From Geodermatophilus nigrescens (GTDB taxonomy: Bacteria; Actinomycetota; Actinomycetes; Mycobacteriales; Geodermatophilaceae): 64,000 bases of DNA. The stretch spans positions 1,302,001 through 1,366,000 of the forward strand of contig NZ_FQVX01000001.1 of the NCBI RefSeq assembly GCF_900129495.1, read 5' to 3'. The notes beneath the pieces are model-generated. The model ran no database searches. It saw nothing but the letters and a program-made list of their open reading frames with translations, and had not been told where the DNA came from. Position numbers and translations under genes: made by a program. Of the stretch, positions 36,784 to 45,057 are shown in pieces (position 1 is the first letter of the stretch; each line of letters opens with the position of its first letter).

Positions 36784-37786
36784 GACCCCGCCCGCGCCGG
36801 CCCCGGCCGCCGCGGCGCCCGCCCGCCGCGGGCCGACCCTGCCCAGCGGCAGCGTCATCACCACGTTCCTCGTGCTGTTCCTGGTGGTCGCCGCCTTCTC
36901 CGTCGAGGGCTTCGCCAGCACCCGCAACGCCGGCTTCCTGCTGCTCGACGTCGTCGTCATCGCGCTCATCGCGCTGCCGCTGACGCTCGTCGTGGTCACC
37001 GGCGAGATCGACCTGTCGGTGGCCAGCACCGTCGGCCTGTGCAGCGCGGTCATGGGCCAGCTGTGGGTGGCCGGCCTGCCGCTCGAGGCGATCGTCCCGC
37101 TGGTCCTCGTGCTCGGCGGCGTGCTCGGCGCGGTCAACGGCTTCCTCGTCACGCGGCTCGGCCTGCCCTCGCTGGCGGTCACCATCGGCACCCTGGCGCT
37201 CTACCGCGGCCTGGCGTTCGTCGTCCTCGGCGACCAGGCGGTGGCCGACTTCCCGCGGGCCTGGACCACCTGGGCGATCAGCTCGATCGGCTCCACCGGC
37301 ATCCCGACCGTCGTCGTCCCGCTGCTGGTGCTCGTCGCGGTCACGGCCGTCGTCCTGCACGCCACCCCGATCGGCCGCTCGCTCTACGCCATGGGCAACA
37401 GCGAGGACGCCGCCCGGTTCAGCGGCATCGACGTCGCCCGCACCAAGCTCTGGCTGTTCGTCGTCACCGGCGTCGTCAGCGCCCTGGGCGGCGTCTACTG
37501 GACGCTGCGCTACGGCAGCGCCCGCGCCGACAACGCCACGGGCCTCGAGCTGCAGGTCATCGCGGCGATCCTGCTCGGCGGCGTGTCCATCTTCGGCGGC
37601 AGCGGCGGCCTGCTCGGTGTCATCGCCGGCGCGCTCCTGCTGGCCTCGGTCCGCAACGCGCTCCAGCTGGTCAACGTGCCCTCCGACGTCCTCAACATCG
37701 TCACCGGCGTCCTGCTGATCACCGCGGTCGTCGCGCCGCAGGTCGCCGCCCGGGTCAAGGGCCGGCGACGCCGGGCCCCCGCCTGA
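36773..37786 (+). CDS. rhaQ: Rhamnose ABC importer, permease subunit 2
   Basis: 337-residue RbsC-type permease with VVTGEIDLSVASTVGLCSAV and FGGSGGLLGVIAGALLLASV. It overlaps permease 1 by 11 bp. The N-terminus is Pro/Ala-rich and probably disordered. It pairs with the upstream permease as a heterodimeric channel. Confidence 0.9.
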   Translation: MTVETPPAPAPAAAAPARRGPTLPSGSVITTFLVLFLVVAAFSVEGFASTRNAGFLLLDVVVIALIALPLTLVVVTGEIDLSVASTVGLCSAVMGQLWVAGLPLEAIVPLVLVLGGVLGAVNGFLVTRLGLPSLAVTIGTLALYRGLAFVVLGDQAVADFPRAWTTWAISSIGSTGIPTVVVPLLVLVAVTAVVLHATPIGRSLYAMGNSEDAARFSGIDVARTKLWLFVVTGVVSALGGVYWTLRYGSARADNATGLELQVIAAILLGGVSIFGGSGGLLGVIAGALLLASVRNALQLVNVPSDVLNIVTGVLLITAVVAPQVAARVKGRRRRAPA

Positions 37787-37841
37787 CCCCCCCGATCCGC
37801 ACCACCGCACCACCCCCATCCACCCGAAGAGAGGGACCCCG

Positions 37842-38930
37842 ATGTCGCTGTTCCTGACCAGCCGCCGCGTGCGCGGTGGCCTGACCGGCCTGGCGGTGGC
37901 CGCCATGGTGCTCACCACGGCCGCCTGCGGCGGCACCACCCGCGGCGAGGACGAGGGCAGCTCCGGCGGCGGCGACGCCGCCGGCGCCTCGGCCGACCCC
38001 GACGCCGAGATCCCCGCGGACCTCGCGATCGCCTTCCTGCCCAAGCAGCTGAACAACCCGTACTTCGACGTCGCCGCCACCGGCTCCGAGCGGGCCGTCG
38101 GCGAGATCGAGGGCGAGTTCAGCCAGGTGGGCCCGTCCGAGGCCAGCGCCTCCTCGCAGGTCAGCTACATCAACACGCTGACCCAGCAGGGCGCCGACGT
38201 CATCCTGACCTCGGCCAACGACCCGAACGCCATCTGCAGCGCGCTCGACCAGGCCCGCAGCGGTGGCGCCAGCGTCGTCACCTTCGACTCCGACACCGAC
38301 CCCGAGTGCCGCGACCTGTTCATCAACCAGGCCACCGCCGAGGGCATCGCGCAGACGCAGATCGACACGATGGCCGAGCAGATCGGCGGCACGGGCCAGG
38401 TGGCGATCCTGTCGGCCACCGCCAACGCCACGAACCAGAACACCTGGATCGAGCTCATGACCGAGTACGCCGCCCAGGAGTACCCGGACATGGAGATCGT
38501 CACGACGGTCTACGGCGACGACGAGGACGAGAAGTCCTTCCAGGAGACCCAGGGCCTGCTGCAGACCTACCCCGACCTCAAGGGCATCATCTCGCCCACC
38601 ACGGTCGGCATCTCCGCCGCGGCGCGCTACCTGTCCGGCTCCGAGTACAAGGGCCGGGTCGCGCTGACCGGCCTCGGCACCCCGAACCAGATGCGCGAGT
38701 TCGTCCAGGACGGGACCGTCACCGCCTTCGCGCTGTGGAACCCCGAGGACCTGGGCTACCTGGCCGCGTACGCCGGCGCCGCGCTGGCCGCCGGCCAGAT
38801 CACCGGCGAGGAGGGCGAGACCTTCACCGCCGGTGACCTCGGCGAGTACGAGATCGGCGCCGACGGCGTCGTCGTCCTCGGCGAGCCCACCGTGTTCAGC
38901 GCCGACAACATCGACGACTTCGACTTCTGA
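37842..38930 (+). CDS. rhaS: Rhamnose-binding lipoprotein
   Basis: 362-residue periplasmic-binding-type I protein of the RhaS/RbsB group. An N-terminal signal with lipobox ending TTAAC (Cys near residue 29) anchors it outside the membrane; a Gly/Ser/Asp-rich linker follows. The binding domain starts at IAFLPKQLNNPYFDVAATG and includes VILTSANDPNAI and VTFDSDTD. ATG preceded by AGAGAGGGA. It is followed by a strong hairpin that probably protects this segment of the message, so the binding protein would be made in excess over the rest. Confidence 0.9.
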   Translation: MSLFLTSRRVRGGLTGLAVAAMVLTTAACGGTTRGEDEGSSGGGDAAGASADPDAEIPADLAIAFLPKQLNNPYFDVAATGSERAVGEIEGEFSQVGPSEASASSQVSYINTLTQQGADVILTSANDPNAICSALDQARSGGASVVTFDSDTDPECRDLFINQATAEGIAQTQIDTMAEQIGGTGQVAILSATANATNQNTWIELMTEYAAQEYPDMEIVTTVYGDDEDEKSFQETQGLLQTYPDLKGIISPTTVGISAAARYLSGSEYKGRVALTGLGTPNQMREFVQDGTVTAFALWNPEDLGYLAAYAGAALAAGQITGEEGETFTAGDLGEYEIGADGVVVLGEPTVFSADNIDDFDF

Positions 38931-38937
38931 GTCGTCT

Positions 38938-38974
38938 CCCCGCCGCCGCCGGTCCCGGGCGGGCGGCGGCGGGG
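38938..38974 (+). terminator. Hairpin after the binding-protein gene (attenuator/mRNA stabiliser)
   Basis: Perfect 13-bp stem (CCCCGCCGCCGCC at 38938-38950, GGCGGCGGCGGGG at 38962-38974) directly after the rhaS stop and 23 nt before rhaM. Catabolic genes continue downstream, so it must be leaky or serve to stabilise the transporter mRNA. Confidence 0.65.
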
Positions 38975-38997
38975 ACCCCCTCCCGAGAGGACCCAGC

Positions 38998-39360
38998 GTG
39001 CCCCGCGCCGTGTTCACCCTCCAGGTCCGCCCCGACCGGCTGGCCGAGTACCGCGAGCGGCACGCGGCCGTCTGGCCGGACATGCTGTGCGCGCTGCGCG
39101 ACGCCGGCTGGCACGACTACCGGCTCTACCTCCGCGACGACGGCCTGCTCGTCGGCGTCGTGGAGACCGACGACCTCGCCGCCGCCCAGACCGCCGTGGA
39201 CGCCACCGAGGTGAGCGCCCGCTGGGAGGCCTCCATGGCGCCCTTCTTCGTCACCGGCGACGGCTCCGGCAAGGCCGAGCTGTCCCTCGTCTTCGACCTC
39301 GACGCCCAGCTGACCGCGCTCGGCGAACCCACCACCGCCGCTCCAGGAGACCCCTCGTGA
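38998..39360 (+). CDS. rhaM: L-rhamnose mutarotase
   Basis: 120-residue RhaM/RhaU protein that interconverts alpha and beta anomers of L-rhamnose. The dimeric alpha-beta barrel signature YRERHAAVWPDMLCALRDAGWHDY-like region contains the catalytic His, and SARWEASMAPFF is the family's C-terminal part. The GTG at 38998 is 6 nt after AGAGGA. It overlaps rhaI by 4 bp. Confidence 0.9.
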   Translation: MPRAVFTLQVRPDRLAEYRERHAAVWPDMLCALRDAGWHDYRLYLRDDGLLVGVVETDDLAAAQTAVDATEVSARWEASMAPFFVTGDGSGKAELSLVFDLDAQLTALGEPTTAAPGDPS

Positions 39361-40541
39361 CCGACCCCGGCACCCCCGACCGCAGGGCCGCCGCCCTCGC
39401 CGCGCTGGCCGAGCAGACCATCGAGCTGCCCTCGTGGGCGTTCGGCAACTCCGGCACCCGGTTCAAGGTCTTCGGCCAGCCCGGGGTGGCCCGCGACCCG
39501 TTCGAGAAGATCGAGGACGCCGCGCAGGTGCACCGCTACACCGGCGCCGCGCCGCGGGTGTCGCTGCACGTCCCGTGGGACCTCGTCGACGACTTCGGCA
39601 AGCTCGCCGCCCACGCCGCCGACCTCGGCGTCTCGATCGGCGCGATCAACTCCAACCTGTTCCAGGACGACGACTACCGCCTCGGGTCGCTGACCCACCC
39701 GGAGAAGCGGGTGCGCGACAAGGCGATCGCGCACCACACCCAGTGCATCGACGTCATGCGGGCCACCGGCTCCACGGACCTGAAGCTGTGGCTTCCCGAC
39801 GGCACCAACTACGCCGGCCAGGACGACCTGCGCGGCCGCCAGGACCGGCTCGCCGACTCCCTGCAGCAGATCTACGCCCAGCTCGACCCGGGCATGCGCC
39901 TGCTGCTGGAGTACAAGTTCTACGAGCCCTACTTCTACGCGATGGACATCCCCGACTGGGGCACCTCGCTGCTGCACTGCCTGGCCCTCGGCGAGCAGGC
40001 GACCGTCGTCCTCGACACCGGCCACCACGCGCCGGGCACCAACATCGAGTTCATCGTCATGCAGCTGCTGCGGGCCGGCCGCCTCGGAGCGTTCGACTTC
40101 AACTCCCGCTACTACGGCGACGACGACCTCATCGTCGGCTCGGCCGACCCGTTCCAGCTGTTCCGGATCATGAACGAGATCGTGGCCGCCGACGCGCTGC
40201 GCCCCGACTCCGGCGTCAACTTCATGCTCGACCAGTGCCACAACATCGAGCCGAAGATCCCCGGCCAGATCCGCTCGGTGACCAACGTGCAGGAGGCCAC
40301 CGCCAAGGCGCTGCTGGTCGACCGCGAGGCGCTGGCCGCCGCGCAGCAGTCCGGTGACGTGCTCGGCGCGCACGGCGCGCTGACCGACGCCTTCTCCACC
40401 GACGTCCGCCCGCTGCTCGCCGAGCTCCGCGAGAGCAAGGGGCTCGACGCCGACCCGTACGCCGCCTACGCCCGCTCCGGCCACGCCGAGCGCATCGCCC
40501 GCGAGCGCGTCGGCGGCACCCAGGCCTCCTGGGGCGCGTGA
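39357..40541 (+). CDS. rhaI: L-rhamnose isomerase (rhizobial RhaI type)
   Basis: 394-residue metal-dependent TIM-barrel isomerase converting L-rhamnose to L-rhamnulose. Conserved parts are SWAFGNSGTRFKVFGQPG, HVPWD, metal-binding EYKFYEPYFYAMDIPDWG, VVLDTGHHAPGTNIEFIV and FDFNSRYYGDDDL. This is the actinobacterial/rhizobial type (TIGR02635-like), not the E. coli RhaA family. GTG start within GTGA overlap with rhaM. Followed by a 5-bp hairpin (ACGAG/CTCGT) that holds AGGA of the next ribosome site in its loop. Confidence 0.92.
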   Translation: MTDPGTPDRRAAALAALAEQTIELPSWAFGNSGTRFKVFGQPGVARDPFEKIEDAAQVHRYTGAAPRVSLHVPWDLVDDFGKLAAHAADLGVSIGAINSNLFQDDDYRLGSLTHPEKRVRDKAIAHHTQCIDVMRATGSTDLKLWLPDGTNYAGQDDLRGRQDRLADSLQQIYAQLDPGMRLLLEYKFYEPYFYAMDIPDWGTSLLHCLALGEQATVVLDTGHHAPGTNIEFIVMQLLRAGRLGAFDFNSRYYGDDDLIVGSADPFQLFRIMNEIVAADALRPDSGVNFMLDQCHNIEPKIPGQIRSVTNVQEATAKALLVDREALAAAQQSGDVLGAHGALTDAFSTDVRPLLAELRESKGLDADPYAAYARSGHAERIARERVGGTQASWGA

Positions 40542-40560
40542 CGAGAGGACTCGTAGCGCC

Positions 40561-42630
40561 ATGGCCCCCCACCTCCCGGAAGGAACCACCCCCGTGACCA
40601 ACCCCGTCGTCCGGAAGCTGCTCGAGCGCAGCAACCGGCTGGGCGCCGACCCGCGCAACACCAACTACGCCGGCGGCAACACCTCCGCCAAGGGCACCGA
40701 GACCGACCCGGTCACCGGGCAGCCGGTCGAGCTGCTGTGGGTCAAGGGCTCCGGCGGCGACCTCGGCACCCTGAAGGAGAGCGGCCTCGCCGTCCTCCGG
40801 CTGGACCGGTTGCGCTCGCTGGCCGACGTCTACCCGGGCGTCGGGCGCGAGGACGAGATGGTCGCCGCGTTCGACTTCTGCCTGCACGGCCGCGGCGGCG
40901 CCGCCCCCTCCATCGACACCGCGATGCACGGCCTGGTCGACGCCGCGCACGTCGACCACCTGCACCCCGACTCGGGCATCGCCCTGGCGACGGCGGCCGA
41001 CGGCGAGGCGCTGACCCGCGAGTGCTTCGGCGACCGCGTCGTCTGGGTGCCGTGGCGCCGTCCGGGCTTCCAGCTCGGCCTCGACATCGCCGCCATCAAG
41101 GAGAAGAACCCGCAGGCCATCGGCTGCGTCCTGGGCGGCCACGGCATCACCGCGTGGGGCGCGACCAGCGAGGAGGCCGAGGCCAACTCCCTCGACATCA
41201 TCCGCACCGCGGAGCGTTTTCTGGCCGAGAAGGGGAAGGCGGAGCCGTTCGGCGCCGTCGTCCCCGGCTTCGAGGCGCTGCCCGAGGACGAGCGCCGGGC
41301 GAAGGCGGCCGCGCTCGCGCCGGTGATCCGCGGGCTGGCCTCCACCGACCGGCCGCAGGTCGGTTCCTTCACCGACTCGGACGTCGTCCTGGAGTTCCTG
41401 TCCCGCGAGAAGCTCGCCCCGCTCGCGGCGCTCGGCACCTCGTGCCCCGACCACTTCCTGCGCACCAAGGTGCGGCCGCTGGTCGTCGACCTGCCGGCGA
41501 CCGCGCCGGTGGAGGACGTCGTCGCGCGGCTGAAGGAGCTGCACGAGGAGTACCGCGCCGAGTACGCCGCCTACTACCAGCGGCACGCGACGCCGGACTC
41601 GCCGGCCATGCGCGGCGCCGACCCGGCGATCGTGCTGGTGCCCGGCGTCGGCATGTTCAGCTTCGGCGCCAACAAGCAGACCGCGCGGGTGGCCGGCGAG
41701 TTCTACGTCAACGCCATCAACGTCATGCGCGGCGCCGAGGCCGTCTCCACCTACGCGCCCATCGACGAGAGCGAGAAGTTCCGCATCGAGTACTGGGCGC
41801 TGGAGGAGGCCAAGCTGCAGCGGATGCCCAAGCCGAAGCCGCTGGCCACCCGGGTCGCGCTCGTCACCGGCGCGGCGAGCGGCATCGGCAAGGCCATCGC
41901 CGAGCGGCTGGCCGCCGAGGGCGCGTGCGTCGTCGTCGCCGACCTCGACCTGCAGAAGGCCACCGACGCCGCGGCCGGGATCGGCGGTCCCGACGTCGCG
42001 ATCGGCGTGGCCGCCGACGTGTCCGACGCCGAGGCCGTGGCCGCCGCGTTCCGCGAGGCGGTGCTCGCCTTCGGCGGCGTCGACCTGGTGGTCAACAACG
42101 CCGGCCTGTCGATCTCCAAGCCGCTGCTGGAGACCACCGAGCGCGACTGGGACCTGCAGCACGACGTCATGGCCAAGGGCAGCTTCCTCGTCTCCCGCGA
42201 GGCGGCCCGGATCATGATCGAGCAGGGGATGGGCGGCGACGTCGTCTACATCTCCTCGAAGAACGCCGTGTTCGCCGGCCCGAGCAACATCGCCTACTCC
42301 TCGACCAAGGCCGACCAGGCCCACCAGGTCCGGCTGCTGGCCGCCGAGCTCGGCGAGCACCAGATCCGGGTCAACGGCATCAACCCCGACGGCGTCGTCC
42401 GCGGGTCGGGCATCTTCGCCGGCGGCTGGGGCGCCCAGCGCGCCGCCGTCTACGGGGTGCCGGAGGAGGAGCTCGGGCAGTTCTACGCCCAGCGCACGCT
42501 GCTCAAGCGCGAGGTGCTGCCCGAGCACGTCGCCGACGCCGTGTTCGCCCTCACCGGCGGGGAGCTCAGCCGGACCACCGGCCTGCACGTCCCGGTCGAC
42601 TCCGGCGTCGCCGCCGCGTTCCTCCGGTGA
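40561..42630 (+). CDS. rhaD: Bifunctional rhamnulose-1-phosphate aldolase / L-lactaldehyde dehydrogenase
   Basis: 689-residue fusion. An N-terminal class II aldolase/adducin domain (about 1-410; HVDHLHPDSGIA zinc site, GGHGITAWG) cleaves rhamnulose-1-P to DHAP and L-lactaldehyde. A C-terminal SDR domain (about 430-685; GAASGIGKAIAERL, NNAG, YISSKNAVF and AYSSTKADQ with the Tyr/Lys) handles lactaldehyde. Homologous RhaEW/TIGR02632 enzymes oxidise it to L-lactate, which suits the adjacent lutABC. ATG at 40561 is used; a GTG at 40594 has a better-spaced GGAAGGA and may be the true start. It overlaps the kinase gene by 4 bp. Confidence 0.92.
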   Translation: MAPHLPEGTTPVTNPVVRKLLERSNRLGADPRNTNYAGGNTSAKGTETDPVTGQPVELLWVKGSGGDLGTLKESGLAVLRLDRLRSLADVYPGVGREDEMVAAFDFCLHGRGGAAPSIDTAMHGLVDAAHVDHLHPDSGIALATAADGEALTRECFGDRVVWVPWRRPGFQLGLDIAAIKEKNPQAIGCVLGGHGITAWGATSEEAEANSLDIIRTAERFLAEKGKAEPFGAVVPGFEALPEDERRAKAAALAPVIRGLASTDRPQVGSFTDSDVVLEFLSREKLAPLAALGTSCPDHFLRTKVRPLVVDLPATAPVEDVVARLKELHEEYRAEYAAYYQRHATPDSPAMRGADPAIVLVPGVGMFSFGANKQTARVAGEFYVNAINVMRGAEAVSTYAPIDESEKFRIEYWALEEAKLQRMPKPKPLATRVALVTGAASGIGKAIAERLAAEGACVVVADLDLQKATDAAAGIGGPDVAIGVAADVSDAEAVAAAFREAVLAFGGVDLVVNNAGLSISKPLLETTERDWDLQHDVMAKGSFLVSREAARIMIEQGMGGDVVYISSKNAVFAGPSNIAYSSTKADQAHQVRLLAAELGEHQIRVNGINPDGVVRGSGIFAGGWGAQRAAVYGVPEEELGQFYAQRTLLKREVLPEHVADAVFALTGGELSRTTGLHVPVDSGVAAAFLR

Positions 42631-44099
42631 GCCCGCGGGAGCTGACCCTCGCGGCCGTCGACCTGGGCGCCTCCAGCGGCCGGGTCATGGCCGCGCGGGT
42701 CGGCCCCGGCCGGCTCGACCTCACCGAGGTGCACCGGTTCCCCAACCGGCCGGTGCGCACCGCGGGGACGCTGCAGTGGGACGTGCTCGGCCTGTACGCC
42801 GGCGTGCTCGACGGCCTGCGCGCGGCCGGGCACGAGGCGGACGGGCGGGGACTGGACGGGATCGGCATCGACAGCTGGGCGGTCGACGTCGGGCTGCTCG
42901 ACGCCGACGGCGCGCTGCTCGGCAACCCCGTGCACTACCGCGACGCCCGGCACGAGACGGCGGTGCCGGCCGTGCACGCGCTCGTCCCGCCCGGCGAGCT
43001 GTACCGGGTCAACGGGCTGCAGCACCTGCCGTTCAACACGGTGTTCCAGCTCGCCGCGATGCGCGGCACGGCGCGGTTCGCCGCCGCCCGGCAGGCGCTG
43101 CTGGTCCCCGACCTGCTGGCCCACTGGCTCACCGGGGCGCGGGTCGCGGAGGTCACCAACGCGTCCACCACCGGGCTGCTCGACGCCACCACCCGGCAGT
43201 GGGCGACCGGCCTGCTCGACCGGTTGGACCTGCCGCGCGACCTGTTCCCGGCGCTCGTCCAGCCCGGGGAGGAGATCGGCCGGCTCACCGCCGAGGTGCG
43301 CGCCGAGACCGGGTTGGGCGCGGTGCCGGTGCTCGCCGTCGGCTCGCACGACACCGCTTCGGCGGTGGTCGGCGTCCCGGCGCGCGGGGACCGGTTCGCC
43401 TACGTCTCCTGCGGCACCTGGTCGCTGGTCGGCGTGGAGCTGGACGGACCGGTGCTCACCGAGGCCGGCCGGACGGCCGGTTTCACCAACGAGATCGGCG
43501 TCGACGGCACCGTCCGGTACCTGCACAACGTCATGGGGCTGTGGCTGCTGCAGGAGTCGCTGCGCACCTGGGCCGCCGCCGGGCTCCCGGCCGACCTGCC
43601 CGAGCTGCTCGCCGCCGCGGCGCGGGTGCCCGCGTTCACCGCGGTGGTCGACGCCGACGACCCGCGCTTCCTCCCGCCCGGCGACATGCCGGCCCGCATC
43701 GCGCAGGCCTGCGCCGACACCGGGCAGACGCCGCCGCAGAGCCAGGCGGAGACCGTCCGCTGCATCGTCGACAGCCTCGCGCTGGCCTACCGGCGCACCG
43801 TCCGGAGGGCCGTCGAGCTGTCGGGCCGCGACGTCGACGTCGTCCACCTGGTCGGCGGGGGAGCGCGCAACGCGCTGCTGTGCCAGCTCACCGCCGACGC
43901 CTGCGGGCGGCCGGTGCTCGCCGGGCCGGTGGAGGCCGCGGCGCTGGGGAACGCGCTGGTGCAGGCGCGGGCGCTCGGCGGGCTCGAGGGCGGGCTGGGG
44001 GAGATGCGCGAGCTGCTGCGCGCCACCCAGTCCCTGGTCGAGTACCGGCCGTCGGGCACCGACGCCGGGTGGGCCGCCGCGGAGGCGCGCCTGTCCTGA
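42627..44099 (+). CDS. rhaB: Rhamnulokinase
   Basis: 490-residue FGGY carbohydrate kinase that phosphorylates L-rhamnulose. ATP-binding start AAVDLGASSGRVM, substrate site IDSWAVDVGLLD with YRDAR, GSHDTASAV (catalytic Asp) and VVHLVGGGARNALLCQL are typical of RhaB. GTG start overlaps the aldolase stop (GTGA). Last gene of the rha operon, followed by a terminator. Confidence 0.93.
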   Translation: MSPRELTLAAVDLGASSGRVMAARVGPGRLDLTEVHRFPNRPVRTAGTLQWDVLGLYAGVLDGLRAAGHEADGRGLDGIGIDSWAVDVGLLDADGALLGNPVHYRDARHETAVPAVHALVPPGELYRVNGLQHLPFNTVFQLAAMRGTARFAAARQALLVPDLLAHWLTGARVAEVTNASTTGLLDATTRQWATGLLDRLDLPRDLFPALVQPGEEIGRLTAEVRAETGLGAVPVLAVGSHDTASAVVGVPARGDRFAYVSCGTWSLVGVELDGPVLTEAGRTAGFTNEIGVDGTVRYLHNVMGLWLLQESLRTWAAAGLPADLPELLAAAARVPAFTAVVDADDPRFLPPGDMPARIAQACADTGQTPPQSQAETVRCIVDSLALAYRRTVRRAVELSGRDVDVVHLVGGGARNALLCQLTADACGRPVLAGPVEAAALGNALVQARALGGLEGGLGEMRELLRATQSLVEYRPSGTDAGWAAAEARLS

Positions 44100-44113
44100 G
44101 CGGGAACGAGGGG

Positions 44114-44148
44114 CGGGGCCGGGCGGTTGCACGCGGCGTCCGGCCCCG
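44114..44148 (+). terminator. Terminator of the rhamnose operon
   Basis: CGGGGCCGG (44114-44122) pairs with CCGGCCCCG (44140-44148) around a 17-nt loop, 14 nt after the rhamnulokinase stop. Confidence 0.65.
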
Positions 44149-44165
44149 ACCGTCAGGAGACGCCC

Positions 44166-45002
44166 GTGACCCTCGCCGTGACCGGATCGACCGGGCAGCT
44201 GGGCGGGCGGGTCGCGCGCCGGCTCGCCGACGCCGGGGTGGAGCAGCGGCTGCTCGTCCGCGATCCCTCGCGCGCGCCCCGGCTGCCCGGCGCCACCGCC
44301 GTCGCCGCGCCCTACGCCGACGGGGACGCGGTCCGGGCCGCGCTGGACGGCGTCGGCACGGTGCTCATGGTCTCGGCGTCGGAGACGCTCGACCGCGTGG
44401 AGCAGCACCGCACCTTCGTCGACGCCGCGGCCGACGCCGGGGTGGCGCACCTGGTCTACGTGTCGTTCCTCGGCGCCGCCCCGGACGCCACGTTCACCCT
44501 CGCCCGCGACCACTGGGCCACCGAGGAGCACGTGCGCGCCCGCGGGCTCCCGGCGACGTTCCTCCGCGACTCCCTCTACGCCGACTTCGCGCCGGTGCTC
44601 GTGGGCGAGGACGGCGCCATCCGCGGCCCGGCCGGCGACGGGCGGGTGGCGCCGGTCGCCCAGGACGACATCGCCGACGTCGCCGTCGCGGTGCTGCGCG
44701 ACCCCGCCGCGCACGCCGGCCGCACGTACGACCTCACCGGCCCGGAGGCGCTGACCTTCGCCGGGCTGGCCGCGACTCTGTCGGCCGCGACCGGGCGGGA
44801 CGTGCGCTACGTGCCCGAGACGCTCGAGGAGGCGTACGCCTCGCGGGCCTCCTACGGCGCGCCGGACTGGCAGGTGGAGGCCTGGGTGTCCACCTACACC
44901 GCCGTCGCGGCGGGCGAGCTGGACGTCGTCAGCCCCGCCGTGCCCGACCTGCTCGGCCGGCCGGCGCGCACGCTGGAGCAGGTGCTGCGCGCACGCGGCT
45001 GA
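44166..45002 (+). CDS. NmrA-like NAD(P)-binding reductase (atypical SDR)
   Basis: 278 residues with an N-terminal Rossmann site (AVTGSTGQLGGRVARRLADAG) and LLVRDPSRAP, the basic stretch that binds NADPH in NmrA/QorB-like proteins. The catalytic Tyr/Lys pair is not obvious, as in this atypical group. The GTG at 44166 is 7 nt after AGGAG; an earlier GTG/ATG frame start at 44127 is unlikely. Relatives are NAD(P)H:quinone oxidoreductases or redox sensors. It lies after the rha terminator, so may be transcribed separately. Confidence 0.78.
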   Translation: MTLAVTGSTGQLGGRVARRLADAGVEQRLLVRDPSRAPRLPGATAVAAPYADGDAVRAALDGVGTVLMVSASETLDRVEQHRTFVDAAADAGVAHLVYVSFLGAAPDATFTLARDHWATEEHVRARGLPATFLRDSLYADFAPVLVGEDGAIRGPAGDGRVAPVAQDDIADVAVAVLRDPAAHAGRTYDLTGPEALTFAGLAATLSAATGRDVRYVPETLEEAYASRASYGAPDWQVEAWVSTYTAVAAGELDVVSPAVPDLLGRPARTLEQVLRARG

Positions 45003-45057
45003 CGCAGGGGCTCGGCGGTCGGGGCGTCAGGGGCACCGGCGCGGGTAGACGACGCCC

